Source: Thermoleophilia bacterium (GTDB lineage Bacteria > Actinomycetota > Thermoleophilia > Miltoncostaeales > Miltoncostaeaceae). From it: DNA of 64,000 nt. The position numbers were made by a program, and so were the translations under genes. Below are positions 46,176 through 53,290 of the stretch, piece by piece. The notes beneath the pieces are model-generated. The model saw nothing but the letters and a program-made list of their open reading frames with translations. It was not told the origin of the DNA and searched no databases. How positions within the stretch are numbered: position 1 is the stretch's first letter; each line of letters begins with the position of its first letter. The stretch lies in contig JANQPH010000044.1 in NCBI GenBank assembly GCA_028285405.1, positions 124,001 to 188,000 of the forward strand. Reading direction: 5' to 3'.

Positions 46176-46798
46176 TGCCGGCGACCGAGCAGCTCGTCGT
46201 CGATCGGGTCGCGGTCACGGTTCCGCTGAACGCCCCCGACGGCGTTGACATCGACGGGATGATCGGCGTGTTCCACGGCTGGATCCAGCGCGGCGCCGTG
46301 CCCGGCACGCTGATCGACGTCGCCGACTACCGCCACGTCCACCACGGGCCGGTCGTGATGCTCGTGGCGCACGAGCTCGACTACGCGATCGACCTCGCCG
46401 ACGGAGATCTCGGGCTGCGTGTGACGCGAAAGCGCACCGCCGGACCAGCCGATCTTCGGGCCGCGGTCGGCTGGTGCGCGGCGCACGCCCTTCGGGCGAT
46501 CACCGCCTTCGCCGACGAGCAGCCGCCGAACGGCTCGCTGTCGGCGCGCACCGACGAGCTGCGGGTCCGGGTGCTGGACCGGCGGGCCGTGCCGAGCACC
46601 GCGGCGGGCGCGGAGCGCGCGCTGGCCGAGCTCGGTGAGTCGGCCGACGAGCTGTTCGGCGCAAGCGGCGGCTCGGTCACCGCGGACTGGGCGCCCCCGG
46701 CGCCGGTCACGGTGCGGATTCGGGCCGAGGACCCGCTGTCGCCGGGCGACCTGCTGGCCGCCGCGGACAGCGCGAGCGCAGGCCTCAGCTCGGACTGA
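46175..46798 (+). CDS. Hypothetical protein coupled to the sulfite/nitrite reductase
   Basis: 207 residues. ATG 46175 shares a base with the previous stop (TGATG). The sequence (VTVPLNAPDGVDIDGMIGVF, HGWIQRGAVPGTLIDVADYR, VHHGPVVMLVAHELDYAIDL) is soluble and not recognised. Coupling to the reductase suggests a partner, chaperone or regulator for it. Three His near residues 51-60 could bind metal or heme, which is guesswork. Confidence 0.6.
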   Translation: MPATEQLVVDRVAVTVPLNAPDGVDIDGMIGVFHGWIQRGAVPGTLIDVADYRHVHHGPVVMLVAHELDYAIDLADGDLGLRVTRKRTAGPADLRAAVGWCAAHALRAITAFADEQPPNGSLSARTDELRVRVLDRRAVPSTAAGAERALAELGESADELFGASGGSVTADWAPPAPVTVRIRAEDPLSPGDLLAAADSASAGLSSD

Positions 46799-46816
46799 GG
46801 CCCGGCGCCGGGTGCC

Positions 46817-47524
46817 TCAGGCTGCGACGGCCGGCGAGCCCACGCCGGCGACGCGGCGAACGGCTCCGGCGATGTCCTCCGCGGCATCGGCCCACAGGTC
46901 GTGGCCGATGTCCGGGATCTGCGCGAAGCGCGACCCTCTGATCCACGCGCCGAGCTCGCGCTGCGCCTCGACCGCGACGACGCGATCATCCGCCCCGGCG
47001 AGGACGATCGCCGGTGTCTCGATCTGCGGGAGCGCTCCGCGCCAGTCCGGCCGGGTGCCCATGGCCTCAGCGGCCAGGGCGATGCCCTCGCCGCCTTCGC
47101 CGAGGCGCTCGCGGATCCCCCGCGCGGCCCGAATCCATCTGTCCTGGCCGTCCGCGTCCTCGCTGCGCGGCCCCACGCCGCCGACGACGAGTCCGGTCAC
47201 CAGACCGGGGTGCCCGAGGGCGAGGGCGAGGGCGGTCGCGCCGCCGAGGCCCACTCCGACGACGAGCGCCTGGCCCGGGCCGGAGCCGACGACACGTGCG
47301 ACATCGGACGCGAAGTCGTCGATGCTCCAGGGGTTCGGCGGGGATGGCGATCCGCCGTGTCCGCGAAGGTCGGGAGCCGTGATCCGAAAGCCCTCCCGCG
47401 CGAGCGGCGCCAGGGCATCCAGCACCGTCTCGCCGGATTGGCCGAGATCGTGGAGGGCAAGGACTTCGTGGCCCTTGCCGCGAGAGGTCGAGGCGAGCTC
47501 GATCGCTGGGGGAAGACTGGGCAG
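46817..47524 (-). CDS. Alpha/beta hydrolase-like protein without the nucleophile Ser; probable CTG start
   Basis: 235 residues. The oxyanion region (LALHDLGQSGETV) lies before the first GTG, so a start further upstream is needed. CTG at 47524 follows GGAAGGAG at 7 bases and fits the family length. RITAPDLRGHGGSPSPPNPW is typical. The nucleophile elbow reads VVGVGLGGATAL, with Gly for the catalytic Ser. Asp (AGADDRVV) and His (IPDIGHDLWAD) remain. It may be inactive as a serine hydrolase, or have another activity. Confidence 0.65.
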   Translation of the reverse strand: MPSLPPAIELASTSRGKGHEVLALHDLGQSGETVLDALAPLAREGFRITAPDLRGHGGSPSPPNPWSIDDFASDVARVVGSGPGQALVVGVGLGGATALALALGHPGLVTGLVVGGVGPRSEDADGQDRWIRAARGIRERLGEGGEGIALAAEAMGTRPDWRGALPQIETPAIVLAGADDRVVAVEAQRELGAWIRGSRFAQIPDIGHDLWADAAEDIAGAVRRVAGVGSPAVAA

Positions 47525-47643
47525 CGCTGGACTCCTTCCGGCTCGTGCCGGCGACGAAACGCAACCCCGAAGTATGCCGCGCCTGGCGGGGGCGTCAAAC
47601 CCAAGCGCGACCCTGTCAACGTCCCCATCTCACGCGCCCGACC

Positions 47644-48384
47644 TCAGCCCGCGTCGATCGCCGCCTCGAGCAGAAACGTGCGGATGTGGGCGGCGACCTC
47701 GGCCGGCCGTTCCATGGGCGCGAGGTGCCCGGCCGAGGGCACGATCACGAGCCGCGCACCCGGGATCCCGTCCGCCAGCTCCTGCATCGCGGCGCGCGGC
47801 GTCCGGGGGTCCGTCTCGCCCGCGATGACGAGCGTCGGGGCGCCGATCCGTGCGAGGTCGGCCCTCCGGTCGGGACGGTCGCGCAGCGCCGCGAGGGCGC
47901 CCATCACCCCCTCACCCGATGCTCGGCCGGCGATCGCCAGCACGCGCGCTCGGACGGTCGGGTCGGATGGCTCGGCCAGGAGGGATCCCGCGAACTGGGC
48001 GACGTACGCGTCGGGGCCGTCGGCCGCGACCCGCGCGATGGCCTGATCGCGCTCCGATCTGCGCTCGGGCGGATCGTTCGCGGCAGCCGTGCCCGTGAGC
48101 ACCAGGCCGGCGACGCGCTCGGGATGCCGGACCGCGACCGACTGCGCGACGAACCCGCCCATCGAGCACCCGACGAGCACCGCTCGGCCTCCCAGCCGGG
48201 CGATCTCGGTGGCGACCTCGTCGGCGACGCCGACGACGCTCGCGTCCGGCCGGGGTGTCGCCTCGCCGAACCCCGGAAAGTCGACGCACAGCGCTTCGCG
48301 GTCCGACGGCAGCTCGCCGATCAGGTCGTCCCAGAACGTGGAGTCCAGCGGGAACGGGTGGAGGAAGACGAGCGGCCTGGGCAC
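47644..48384 (-). CDS. Alpha/beta hydrolase, 3-oxoadipate enol-lactonase-like
   Basis: 246 residues. The oxyanion loop FLHPFPLDSTFW, the elbow LVGCSMGGFVAQSVAV with the nucleophile Ser, IAGETDPRTP with the Asp and IVPSAGHLAPMERP with the His are all intact. It is about the length of lactonases and small esterases. Start is GTG at 48384. It lies upstream of the hydrolase lacking Ser on the same strand, 119 bases apart; the two may derive from an old duplication. Substrate unknown. Confidence 0.8.
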   Translation of the reverse strand: MPRPLVFLHPFPLDSTFWDDLIGELPSDREALCVDFPGFGEATPRPDASVVGVADEVATEIARLGGRAVLVGCSMGGFVAQSVAVRHPERVAGLVLTGTAAANDPPERRSERDQAIARVAADGPDAYVAQFAGSLLAEPSDPTVRARVLAIAGRASGEGVMGALAALRDRPDRRADLARIGAPTLVIAGETDPRTPRAAMQELADGIPGARLVIVPSAGHLAPMERPAEVAAHIRTFLLEAAIDAG

Positions 48385-48434
48385 GGTGCCAGTCTAGGTG
48401 CCACCCGCGGTGCGCCCGTGCGAAGCGAGGGCGC

Positions 48435-48440
48435 TAGCGT
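48435..48440 (+). promoter_or_regulatory. -10 element for a leaderless gene
   Basis: TAGCGT ends 6 bases before ATG 48447, so transcription likely begins on the start codon. This is the reason ATG 48447 is preferred to GTG 48441. Confidence 0.45.
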
Positions 48441-48446
48441 GTGCGC

Positions 48447-49376
48447 ATGTCGTCAGACGAACCTGAGGGCGCGACCCAGACCCTCGCGCGCCCGGCCGAT
48501 CGCGCGGCCGATCGCTTCGGCGGCCTGTTGCCCAGCGGGGTGTGGGTCCGGGGTGGCGAGACGGTCGTGATGGCGCTTGCGATCGAGCACTTCTCGGAGG
48601 GTGCGGCGGTGCCGCTGCTGGTGCTGAGCGAGGCGCCGGGCGTCATCGGCCTGGACCCGGACACCGCGGTCGAGGCGTGGGACGACGCCGGGCGCGAGTA
48701 CGAGGTCCGGACCGTGTCGCTCGAGACCGGGCTGGGAGCGGCCCAGGCGACGATCTGGCTGTCGCCCGAGCTTCCGTCGGACGCCAGCGACTTGCGGTTG
48801 CGGGTGACGGAGCTGATGCGCACGAACCCGGGGCGGCGCGGCGGCGGGACGGCCAAGCCGCTGTCGGGCGGACCGTGGGAGCTGTCGGTCCCGCTCCTTC
48901 CGGAGCGCACGGCGACCGAGCCGCCCGACCGGCCGAGCGGATCCGCGCCGATCGCCGAGGCGCCCAAGGCACCGGCGCGTGCCGCGAGCGCGTTCGCGCG
49001 GCTGCTCCCGATCGGCCAGGCGCGCATGCGTGAGAACGCCGCCGTCTGTCTCTGGGGCCTCGAGGACTACGGCGAGCGCGCCGTCCTGACGCTCGCGGTT
49101 CTGACGACCGATCTCGCCGAGACGGAACCGCTCGAGCCCGGCCGGGGCAGCGTCGAGGTGTGGGATGACGCCGGGTCCCAGTACTCGGTCGCGCCGATCG
49201 CCGGCGGCGGCGACGGTCGCTGGAGCGAGACCAGCCTCGAGATCACCCCCTCCCCGGGCGGCTCGCCCGTCATCGGGGTCCGTGTCGCCGACCTGCCCGG
49301 GGCCACGCGTCGTGACGACGACAGGTCCCTCGACGGCCCGTTCACGTTCGGCGTCGCGCTTTCTGAGTCGCGGTGA
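48447..49376 (+). CDS. Hypothetical protein with duplicated domain
   Basis: 309 residues. Two similar halves are seen: VEAWDDAGREYEVRTVS near residue 75 and VEVWDDAGSQYSVAPIA near 240, each preceded by a hydrophobic strand (ETVVMALAIEHFSEGAAVPL and ERAVLTLAVLTTDLAETEPL) and followed by a beta-rich stretch. So it is an internal duplication of about 150 residues. No family recognised, no signal peptide. The stop overlaps the next gene by GTGA, which suggests joint function with the mannosyltransferase. Confidence 0.6.
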   Translation: MSSDEPEGATQTLARPADRAADRFGGLLPSGVWVRGGETVVMALAIEHFSEGAAVPLLVLSEAPGVIGLDPDTAVEAWDDAGREYEVRTVSLETGLGAAQATIWLSPELPSDASDLRLRVTELMRTNPGRRGGGTAKPLSGGPWELSVPLLPERTATEPPDRPSGSAPIAEAPKAPARAASAFARLLPIGQARMRENAAVCLWGLEDYGERAVLTLAVLTTDLAETEPLEPGRGSVEVWDDAGSQYSVAPIAGGGDGRWSETSLEITPSPGGSPVIGVRVADLPGATRRDDDRSLDGPFTFGVALSESR

Positions 49377-50152
49377 GCTCGGACACCCGCCCAACGGTCT
49401 GGGTCGTGCTCCCGACCTACCAGGAGGCCGAGAACGTCGTTCCGATGCTCGAGGCGCTGACCGGGGTGTTCGACCGCGGCGACCTCGACGGGCGCGTGCT
49501 GGTCGTGGACGACTCCTCTCCGGACGGGACCGCGGGGCTCGTCCGCGCAGTCGCCGGTCGGGACCCGCGGGTCGATGTGGTCGTCCGCCCCGAGAAGCAG
49601 GGCATCGGGCCGGCGTACCGCGAGGGGTTCGCCCACGCGCTGGCGCGCGGCGCCGATCTGGTCGTCCAGATGGACTGCGACTTCTCGCACGATCCGGCGG
49701 CGGTCTCCGAGCTCGTCGTGGCGGCGGAGTCCGCCGATCTGGTGCTCGGGTCGCGCTACGTGCGGGGCGGGGGTGTCACCAAGTGGGGAGCGCTCCGGCG
49801 CGCGATCAGCAGGGGGGGCTGCCTCTACGCCAAGGCGATCCTCGGCGTTCCGGTCAGCGATCTGACGGGTGGCTTCAAGTGCTGGCGGGCTGAGGTCCTC
49901 GAGGCCATCCCGCTCGAGCGGGTCGCCGCGGCCGGGTACGGATTCCAGATCGAGATGACCTACCGCGCGCTCCGCATGGGCTACCGCGTCCTGGAGATCC
50001 CGATCACGTTCAGCGAGCGGTCACGCGGCACGTCCAAGATGGGGACCAGGATCGTGCTCGAGGCGGCGGCCCTCGTGCCGAGGCTGCGCAGGCGGGTTCC
50101 GGTCACCAAGAGACCTCGCTCGCAGGACGCGAGCGTCATCGGCAAGACCTGA
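49373..50152 (+). CDS. Polyprenol-phosphate mannosyltransferase (DPM1-like GT2)
   Basis: Makes polyprenol-phosphate mannose from GDP-mannose, the donor for extracytoplasmic mannosylation. 259 residues. WVVLPTYQEAENVVPMLEAL, VVDDSSPDGTAGLV, the metal motif QMDCDFSHDP, VLGSRYVRGGGVTKWG and VSDLTGGFKCWR are typical of actinobacterial Ppm1/DPM1 catalytic domains. No membrane segments, as in the soluble class. GTG start overlaps the previous stop. Confidence 0.88.
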   Translation: MSSDTRPTVWVVLPTYQEAENVVPMLEALTGVFDRGDLDGRVLVVDDSSPDGTAGLVRAVAGRDPRVDVVVRPEKQGIGPAYREGFAHALARGADLVVQMDCDFSHDPAAVSELVVAAESADLVLGSRYVRGGGVTKWGALRRAISRGGCLYAKAILGVPVSDLTGGFKCWRAEVLEAIPLERVAAAGYGFQIEMTYRALRMGYRVLEIPITFSERSRGTSKMGTRIVLEAAALVPRLRRRVPVTKRPRSQDASVIGKT

Positions 50153-50159
50153 CGGGCCG

Positions 50160-52130
50160 CTACTCGAGCTCCTCGGGCGGGAACCCCGATCGCGTCCGGG
50201 CTTGCTCGTCCTTGGGATCGAGCACGACGGCTCGCTGCCACGCGGCGACCCCGATGTCCGAGTCGCCCGCCGCGAGGCCGACACGGCGCCAGGTCGCGGG
50301 GTTGTCCGGCTGGAGCTCGGCCGCCCGCAGATAGGCGCCGAGGGCACGAGCCGGCTCGCCGGCGGCCGCATACGCCTCGGCCTCGGCCCAGATGGGCTGG
50401 GGTGAGAGCGGGTTCAGGGTCTCGGCAAGGTTCGCCCGATCGAGCGCCGTGTCGACGTCTCCATCGGCGAGCGCGTTCTGGGATGCCGTGACCGCCTGCT
50501 GCGATGCCCACGGCAGCACGCCGCTGGCCATCGCGAGCACCGCGACGACGATGGCGACCGGCGCGAGATACGCACCGGTCGAGGCGTTCGCGACCTCGGC
50601 GCGCCCCGGGGCGGCGTGGGCCAGCAGCACTCCGGCCGCTGCCGCGCCCGCGACGCCGAGGGCCGGGATCGCAAGCGTCCAGTCGACGAGGCTCTGGAGC
50701 GCGACGACCGAGAGGATCGCGAGCGGACCGCCGACCTCCACCCAGGGCCCGCGCCGCACCGCGCCGGTCGCTCCCCACACGATGCCGGCGGCCGCCACGA
50801 TCAGCAGCACGGCGCCGATGAGGCCGGTCCCCGAGAGCGTTCGCAGAAGGACCTGATGGGGCTCGACCGTGCGCAGCTGGTCCTGGTTGTCGTCCCGCTC
50901 CTGCAGCTGGACGATTCGAAAGCCGCCCGCGCCGGCCCCGACGAACGGCGCCGCGCGCCAGCCGTCGTACGCCTCGCCCCACCACCTCGTCCGGTTGTTG
51001 AACGATCCGCTCGCGAGGCGCTCCCGCTCGTTCGTGAGCGACGCCGCGGTCACCTCGGCCGGCACCGTGCGCCACTCCGCCTCGGCCTGCGTCGGGGTCG
51101 CCGCCAGCGCACCCGCCGCGAGGGCGGCGACGAGGAGGCCCGTCGCGACGGCGCTCCGGTTGCCGCGCCGCTCGACCCAGCGATCGTAGAGCGCCATGAG
51201 CGCGGCCGCGATGGCGATTCCGACGACGAGACGCCACGCGAGGCCCGCGCCCGCCGATGTCCGTGCCGACTCGGATGCCGTGACCGACGTGAGCGCGTCG
51301 GAGGCGACCACGAAGCTCACGGGCACGATCGCGCCGAGGGCGCCGGCCACCGCCGTCGCGAGCCCGCGGCGCCACTGCGGGTTGGCGCCGATCGTGACCA
51401 CCGCCGCGACGACCAGGAGCGCCAGGCTGCTCCGCGAGAGCGTCGCGGCACATGTGGCGACGAGCACGCTGACCCACGCTGCGGCCACGGGGGCGACCCA
51501 CGATCGGGGCCGGGAGTACATGGCGGCGACGAGCGTGCCGGGCACGGCGATGACGGTGATGAGGCCGAGCGCGTTCGAGTACGTGACCGGCTCGGACAGT
51601 CGCCCGGCTGCGCTCTCGCCCACGACGCTGGCCGGAAGCAGCTTGGTCGCGAGCGCCCAGCCGACAGGCGCGATCGCCACGACCGACAGGCCGATGGCGA
51701 GCCACCGTCCGGCGTGCGGGATCAGGGCGCCGAGGCCGACACCGGCGATCAGCGCGGACAGCGCCAGGGCGGTGCGGTTCGCGTCGAGCCAGGCCAGATC
51801 GGGAGCGGCGGCCCACCCCATCGAGGCGGCGGTCCAGAGGACCAGGCCCCCGGCGCCGGCCAGGGCGACGATCGTCGCGGGCGCCCGGAAGGCCGCGGCG
51901 TCACGAGCGGCGATCAGCGCCCACGCGGCGGCGGGGGCCGCGATGACGAGGCCGAACGCGAGCCCGGCCGAGCCGGGACCGCCGAGCCCGTCCGCCAGGT
52001 CGATCCCGGCGCCGGCGCAGACGAGCACGGCCCAGCCGACGAGAAGGCCGAGCCCAACCAGGCTGGGTGCCCTCGCGTCTTGTTCGCCCCCGAGGCCCTC
52101 GGTACGATCCGCGACGCCCAGGGGATTCAT
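50160..52130 (-). CDS. O-antigen ligase-like membrane protein with C-terminal TPR repeats
   Basis: 656 residues from ATG 52130. About 12 helices (residues 20-470) include the Wzy_C/WaaL landmark loop RWWGEAYDGWRAAPFVGAGA followed by EPHQVLLRTLSGTGLIGAVL. The C-terminal 130 residues carry tetratricopeptide-like repeats (DTALDRANLAETLNPLSPQP, ARALGAYLRAAELQPDNPAT). It would ligate or polymerise lipid-linked glycans outside the membrane. Its start overlaps the promoter region of the oppositely oriented gene. A polymerase (Wzy) role is possible. Confidence 0.8.
   Translation of the reverse strand: MNPLGVADRTEGLGGEQDARAPSLVGLGLLVGWAVLVCAGAGIDLADGLGGPGSAGLAFGLVIAAPAAAWALIAARDAAAFRAPATIVALAGAGGLVLWTAASMGWAAAPDLAWLDANRTALALSALIAGVGLGALIPHAGRWLAIGLSVVAIAPVGWALATKLLPASVVGESAAGRLSEPVTYSNALGLITVIAVPGTLVAAMYSRPRSWVAPVAAAWVSVLVATCAATLSRSSLALLVVAAVVTIGANPQWRRGLATAVAGALGAIVPVSFVVASDALTSVTASESARTSAGAGLAWRLVVGIAIAAALMALYDRWVERRGNRSAVATGLLVAALAAGALAATPTQAEAEWRTVPAEVTAASLTNERERLASGSFNNRTRWWGEAYDGWRAAPFVGAGAGGFRIVQLQERDDNQDQLRTVEPHQVLLRTLSGTGLIGAVLLIVAAAGIVWGATGAVRRGPWVEVGGPLAILSVVALQSLVDWTLAIPALGVAGAAAAGVLLAHAAPGRAEVANASTGAYLAPVAIVVAVLAMASGVLPWASQQAVTASQNALADGDVDTALDRANLAETLNPLSPQPIWAEAEAYAAAGEPARALGAYLRAAELQPDNPATWRRVGLAAGDSDIGVAAWQRAVVLDPKDEQARTRSGFPPEELE
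52080..52108 (+). promoter_or_regulatory. Promoter with good -35/-10 spacing
   Basis: TTGTTC (52080-52085), a 17-base spacer and TACGAT (52103-52108). Transcription would start near 52115 and run into the mini-ORF at 52129. It lies inside the 5' part of the ligase gene on the opposite strand. Confidence 0.5.
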
Positions 52131-52161
52131 GCCCCGACCACCTGCCGGGTTGCCGAACTGA
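52129..52161 (+). other. 10-codon ORF ahead of a secreted-protein gene
   Basis: ATG at 52129 preceded by AGGGGA; reads MPRPPAGLPN and stops at 52161, where its TGA overlaps CTG 52158. As with 8670-8696 and 16053-16094, the stop is placed exactly on the start of the next gene. Translation is inferred from geometry only. Confidence 0.4.
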
Positions 52162-52559
52162 TTCGTCGCCTCACTCTCGTACTCGTCCTCATCGCCGGGC
52201 TCCTCGTGCTTCCGGCTGCGGCCTTGGCCGACGGTCAGGACATCCTCGACGATTTTGACGACAACGGGCAGATCAACGGCTGCTATACGGTCGAGGAGTT
52301 CAACGAGGCGCTCGATCTCGCCCAGGCCGACGAGCGCCAGTACGGCGCGGCCGTGGACATCATCCAGGAGGCCCGCGTCACGAACATCGCGGTCGAGGGT
52401 GAGCCCTGCGGCGAGGAGATCGCCGTCGCCGCCGACAGCGGTGACGACAACGGTGGAGCGAGCATCGCGCTCATCATCGGCATCGTCGCGGCGGCTGGCG
52501 CGGCCGGAATCGGTGCGGCGCTCTTCGTCCACCAGCGGTCGCGCAAGCGTGCTGGCTGA
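52158..52559 (+). CDS. Small secreted, membrane-anchored hypothetical protein; probable CTG start
   Basis: 133 residues if it starts at CTG 52158 (ATT 52161 is possible; the only upstream ordinary start, TTG 52080, would put the promoter inside the gene). A signal peptide IRRLTLVLVLIAGLLVLPAA ends near ALADGQ, followed by an acidic 70-residue domain with two Cys (INGCYTVEEF and GEPCGEE) that could form a disulfide, and a C-terminal helix ASIALIIGIVAAAGAAGIGA with a basic tail. No family recognised. Confidence 0.55.
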   Translation: MIRRLTLVLVLIAGLLVLPAAALADGQDILDDFDDNGQINGCYTVEEFNEALDLAQADERQYGAAVDIIQEARVTNIAVEGEPCGEEIAVAADSGDDNGGASIALIIGIVAAAGAAGIGAALFVHQRSRKRAG

Positions 52560-52593
52560 GCCCGCCTCGGGCCGGCCACCACATCGAGCGCGC

Positions 52594-52599
52594 TAGCTT
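52594..52599 (+). promoter_or_regulatory. -10 element for leaderless lepB
   Basis: TAGCTT ends 6 bases before the lepB ATG at 52606, so the transcript probably starts at the ATG. No clear -35. Confidence 0.4.
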
Positions 52600-52605
52600 C
52601 GTCCG

Positions 52606-53166
52606 ATGCGTCGCGTCGTCAAGGACATCGTGCTGCCGGTCGCGGTCGCGATCGTGCTCGCCTTCATCATCCAGGCGGCGGTCGCCAAGCCGTACGAGAT
52701 CCCGACGGCATCGATGGAGCCGACGATCCAGTCGAACGACCGCATCATCGCGAACCGCGTCATCTACAAGGTCCGCGACATCGAGCGCGGGGACATCATC
52801 GTGTTCGACCCGCCGCCGGCGGCGGTCCAGTCGTGCCCGGGTGATGGCAGCGGCGACATCCCGTTCGTGAAGCGGGTCATCGGTCTGCCGGGCGACAAGA
52901 TCACCGTCGAGAACGGGGTCACGTTCGTCAACGGCGAGCGCGACGACGTGCCCGGCTCGGTGCAGCCGGACTACGAGATTCCGGCCGCAGGCCCGAACAG
53001 CATCCCTGTGGTGCCGGAGGACAGCCTGTTCGTGCTGGGCGACAACCGGCCGGACTCCTGCGACTCGAGCCGCTGGTCGCCCGACCCGTTCGTGCCGCAG
53101 GACAACGTGATCGGTCAGGCCGAGTTGATCTACTGGCCGATCAACCACATCAGCTTCTTGGACTAG
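52606..53166 (+). CDS. lepB: Signal peptidase I
   Basis: Cleaves signal peptides of exported proteins at the membrane's outer face. 186 residues. One N-terminal membrane helix, then the catalytic Ser motif PTASMEPTIQSNDRI, the catalytic Lys in FVKRVIGLPGDKI, and the GDNRPDSCDSSRW box. Six residues after the stop the dispersed repeat copy C begins. Close to the secreted-protein gene upstream but not overlapping. Confidence 0.92.
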   Translation: MRRVVKDIVLPVAVAIVLAFIIQAAVAKPYEIPTASMEPTIQSNDRIIANRVIYKVRDIERGDIIVFDPPPAAVQSCPGDGSGDIPFVKRVIGLPGDKITVENGVTFVNGERDDVPGSVQPDYEIPAAGPNSIPVVPEDSLFVLGDNRPDSCDSSRWSPDPFVPQDNVIGQAELIYWPINHISFLD

Positions 53167-53210
53167 CGAGCGCGAGCGGCGCTTCGCGCCGGTCGGTCGC
53201 AGTTGCGGTG
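53167..53210 (+). repeat. Dispersed repeat, partial copy C
   Basis: CGAGCGCGAGCGGCGC-ttc-GCGCCGGTCGGTCGCAG starts directly after the lepB stop codon. It shares the hairpin and the following GGTCGCAG with copies A and B, but lacks the outer GTGAGCGCCC and the second half. Confidence 0.6.
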
Positions 53211-53290
53211 TGACGGGCGGTCCGGCTCGCCGTCGGCTCCACACGCCATAGTCGCTCATCATCGGTGCCGGATCGCCCGATAGGCCAAGC

